Below are positions 62,496 to 64,000 of a stretch of 64,000 bases of DNA, in pieces; the stretch's first letter is position 1; each line of letters starts with the position of its first letter. The position numbers and the translations under genes were made by a program. This DNA is from Haloarcula sp. CBA1129 (GTDB lineage: Archaea; Halobacteriota; Halobacteria; Halobacteriales; Haloarculaceae): assembly GCF_008729015.1 (NCBI RefSeq), contig NZ_RKSM01000003.1, positions 434,001-498,000 on the forward strand. The letters are read 5' to 3'. Below the pieces are notes generated by a model that did not search any database, was not told where the DNA came from, and saw only the letters and a list, made by a program, of their open reading frames with translations.

Positions 62496-63749
62496 TTACG
62501 GCCAAGTCCCGCTCTGTTCGCCGGCGTTCATGACCCGCTGGAGTGCAACGACGTACGCGGCGGTTCGGAGCGACGGGAGGTTCCGCTCCTCGTAGGCATC
62601 GACGAGGTTCTCGAACTGGTCGACGATAATCGAATCCAGTTCCTCGTTCACGCGCCCTTCGGACCAGTAGAAGCGCTGTCTGTTCTGGACCCATTCGAAG
62701 TACGACACGATGACGCCGCCGGCGTTCGCGAGGATGTCCGGAATGACCAGTGTCTCGCGGTCACTGAGAACATCGTCCGCGGCGGGAGTGATCGGGCCGT
62801 TTGCGGCCTCAGAGATGACGTCGGCGGAGATATCATGCGCCAGCGACTCGCCGATGGCGTTTTCGAGTGCGGCCGGGATCAACAGGTCGACGTCGAGTGT
62901 GAGCAGTTCCTCGTTCGTGAGTTCCCCCTCGGCCTCCGGATAGCCGACGACGCTCCCGGTTTCGCGTTTGTAGTCCTTGACCGCGACGGGGTCGAACGAC
63001 GTTTCGCTGTAGATAGCTCCGCTCGAATCGGAGACAGCGACGACGTTGGCACCCATCTCGTAGATGAGCTTCGCCGCGATCCAGCCGGCGTTCCCGTAGC
63101 CCTGAACCGCGACTGTCGCGCCTTCGAGGTCCTTGTCGAGATACTCGAAGGCTTCACGCGCCGCGACGACCGTCGACCGCCCGGTCGCTTCGACGCGGCC
63201 CTCGCTGCCACCGCTTGCGAGGTCTTTCCCGGTTATCACGCCGGGCTCGGTCGTGTTTTCGAGTGTCTCGTAGGTGTCCTTGATCCAGTTCATCTCGCGC
63301 TGGCCCGTGTTGACATCGGGTGCGGGCACGTCGCGGTCGGCACCGATCAGCGGCGTCAGTTCCTTCGCAAACGACCGCGTGACGCGTTCGAGTTCGCTCT
63401 CCGAATAGTTACTCGGGTCGATGACGATGCCACCTTTCCCCCCGCCGAGTGGGATATCGCTCGTCGCCGTCTTGTAGACCATCCACCCGGAGAGCGCCTT
63501 GACCTCGTCGCGGTCCACCTGTGGGTGATAGCGGATGCCGCCCTTGTACGGGCCACGGTCGCCGTTGAACTGTGATCGATAGGCCCGGAACACCTCGACC
63601 GACCCGTCATCCATCTCGACAGATAGGTTCGTTTCAAGTATCCGCTCTGGGGTTTTCAACCGTTCCAGTTGTCCCTCTGAGATGTCTACATATTGTGCTG
63701 CTGCATCGATCTGCGTTCGCAGACTTTGGTACGGATTTACATCAGACAT
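62496..63749 (-). CDS. gdhB: Glutamate dehydrogenase (Glu/Leu/Phe/Val dehydrogenase family)
   Basis: This 417-residue oxidoreductase interconverts glutamate and 2-oxoglutarate with NAD(P)H and ammonia. KGGIRYHP with the substrate-binding Lys69, a second Lys93, and the catalytic Lys105 in GGGKGGI are in place. The Rossmann motif is [16 protein letters not shown], and [15 protein letters not shown] is the family hallmark near the end. Haloarchaea have several gdh paralogues with different cofactor use; the name gdhB is by resemblance. I start at the ATG at 63749 (MSDVNPY). It could feed or drain nitrogen from the oxoprolinase/aminotransferase reactions nearby. Confidence 0.9.
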   Translation of the reverse strand: MSDVNPYQSLRTQIDAAAQYVDISEGQLERLKTPERILETNLSVEMDDGSVEVFRAYRSQFNGDRGPYKGGIRYHPQVDRDEVKALSGWMVYKTATSDIPLGGGKGGIVIDPSNYSESELERVTRSFAKELTPLIGADRDVPAPDVNTGQREMNWIKDTYETLENTTEPGVITGKDLASGGSEGRVEATGRSTVVAAREAFEYLDKDLEGATVAVQGYGNAGWIAAKLIYEMGANVVAVSDSSGAIYSETSFDPVAVKDYKRETGSVVGYPEAEGELTNEELLTLDVDLLIPAALENAIGESLAHDISADVISEAANGPITPAADDVLSDRETLVIPDILANAGGVIVSYFEWVQNRQRFYWSEGRVNEELDSIIVDQFENLVDAYEERNLPSLRTAAYVVALQRVMNAGEQSGTWP

Positions 63750-63868
63750 GTATCCACGAGACTTATCGAGATACCAAAAGCTATCTATTTGTCCCAAGAA
63801 AGTTACTATATCTGTGGATATATTAGCAGCTAATAGAGGGCTAATAGCGGCGCTTTGGTCCGTAACTC
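63750..63868. other. Promoter region of the glutamate dehydrogenase gene
   Basis: About 120 AT-rich bases between the gdh start and the stop of the truncated gene at the right edge. A CTTTTGGTAT stretch on the minus strand, 22-31 bp upstream of the gdh start, could be its TATA box. Confidence 0.35.
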
Positions 63869-64000
63869 TTAACCTATATTCAAATTTTCATTAAATTCTG
63901 TTACTACTATGTTTCCTGTACTGTCTGTCACTTGCACAGTGCTGTCCGTATCGAGTGCCACCGCACCCGCAACCTGATCCGTTCCACTCGCTGGAACATC
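63869..64000 (-). CDS. 3' end of a truncated gene, secreted or pilin-like C-terminus
   Basis: On the minus strand an open frame enters at the right edge and ends with TAA at 63869-63871. The 43 residues include [20 protein letters not shown] and [14 protein letters not shown]: Val/Thr/Asp-rich beta strands typical of the ends of exported haloarchaeal proteins such as type IV pilin-like or Ig-like secreted proteins. No start or domain is in view, so the family is not claimed. Confidence 0.5.
   Translation of the reverse strand, partial: DVPASGTDQVAGAVALDTDSTVQVTDSTGNIVVTEFNENLNIG

Noticed and set aside
1-64000. tRNA, rRNA or CRISPR features
   Set aside because: No T-loop type GTTCGA..CC arms with matching stems, no rRNA-like runs and no regularly spaced repeats of CRISPR length were seen by eye; the 13-bp array near parA is too short-period to be a CRISPR.

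Overview
The window reads as haloarchaeal DNA, probably from a Haloarcula-like member of the Halobacteria; this is inferred from sequence character, not from a database match. The signs are strongly acidic proteins, a GC-rich coding background, TATA-like boxes 23-30 bp upstream of start codons that suggest leaderless mRNAs, Tat-type lipoproteins (twin Arg plus lipobox Cys), and haloarchaea-typical families (RdfA, amphi-Trp, DUF211, NADPH:F420 reductase, two-domain UspA). No rRNA, tRNA, CRISPR array or Orc1/Cdc6 gene was seen. IS, MITE-like, partition and integrase genes suggest a megaplasmid, second chromosome or flexible chromosomal region.

Layout. 1-11.8 kb: a catabolic block with an HD-domain protein, a tandem EthD protein, aldehyde dehydrogenase, NADPH:F420 reductase, an acetyl-CoA-synthetase-like ligase, a PaaI thioesterase, a luciferase-like (LLM) oxidoreductase, an M24 'pita-bread' protein, an SDR epimerase and an acetolactate-synthase-like ThDP enzyme. 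12.9-25.7 kb: an amino-acid or oxoacid uptake and degradation block: Liv-type solute-binding lipoprotein, PLP aminotransferase, LivH/M/G/F ABC transporter and a complete four-gene 2-oxoacid dehydrogenase operon (E1a, E1b, E2, E3). The likely logic is import, transamination to a 2-oxoacid, oxidative decarboxylation to an acyl-CoA, with acyl-CoA ligase and thioesterase activities nearby. 26-32 kb: two paralogous Cys-rich small proteins, RdfA, a stress protein, an intact 933-bp IS5-type element, a DUF211/VIT1-like pair and a DoxX protein. 32-45.5 kb: a P-type ATPase preceded by a MITE-like hairpin, small conserved proteins, an HxlR/GST/VOC group that looks like an electrophile response, two Tat lipoproteins, a peroxiredoxin, a PiT phosphate transporter and a decayed CBS-domain gene. 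45.5-51.6 kb: an AT-richer accessory segment with a tyrosine recombinase, a ParA operon flanked by 13-bp periodic repeats, and a flavoprotein. 51.6-64 kb: IclR regulator and NhaC antiporter, DUF4864, a LOV-like PAS protein lacking the photo-Cys, a DUF3592 protein, an NRAMP-HyuA-HyuB operon, an RHH protein, a glutamate dehydrogenase, and the end of a truncated gene.

The most unusual structures are: (1) three related ~90-bp elements, each divergent from the start of a gene: the 2-oxoacid dehydrogenase operon and the two Cys-rich protein genes; (2) 13-bp periodic repeats on both sides of the parA operon; (3) two 76-bp hairpin elements with 14-bp inverted ends; (4) an NRAMP-fold transporter without its metal ligands, operonic with hydantoinase/oxoprolinase subunits; and (5) an M24 protein with a reduced metal site.
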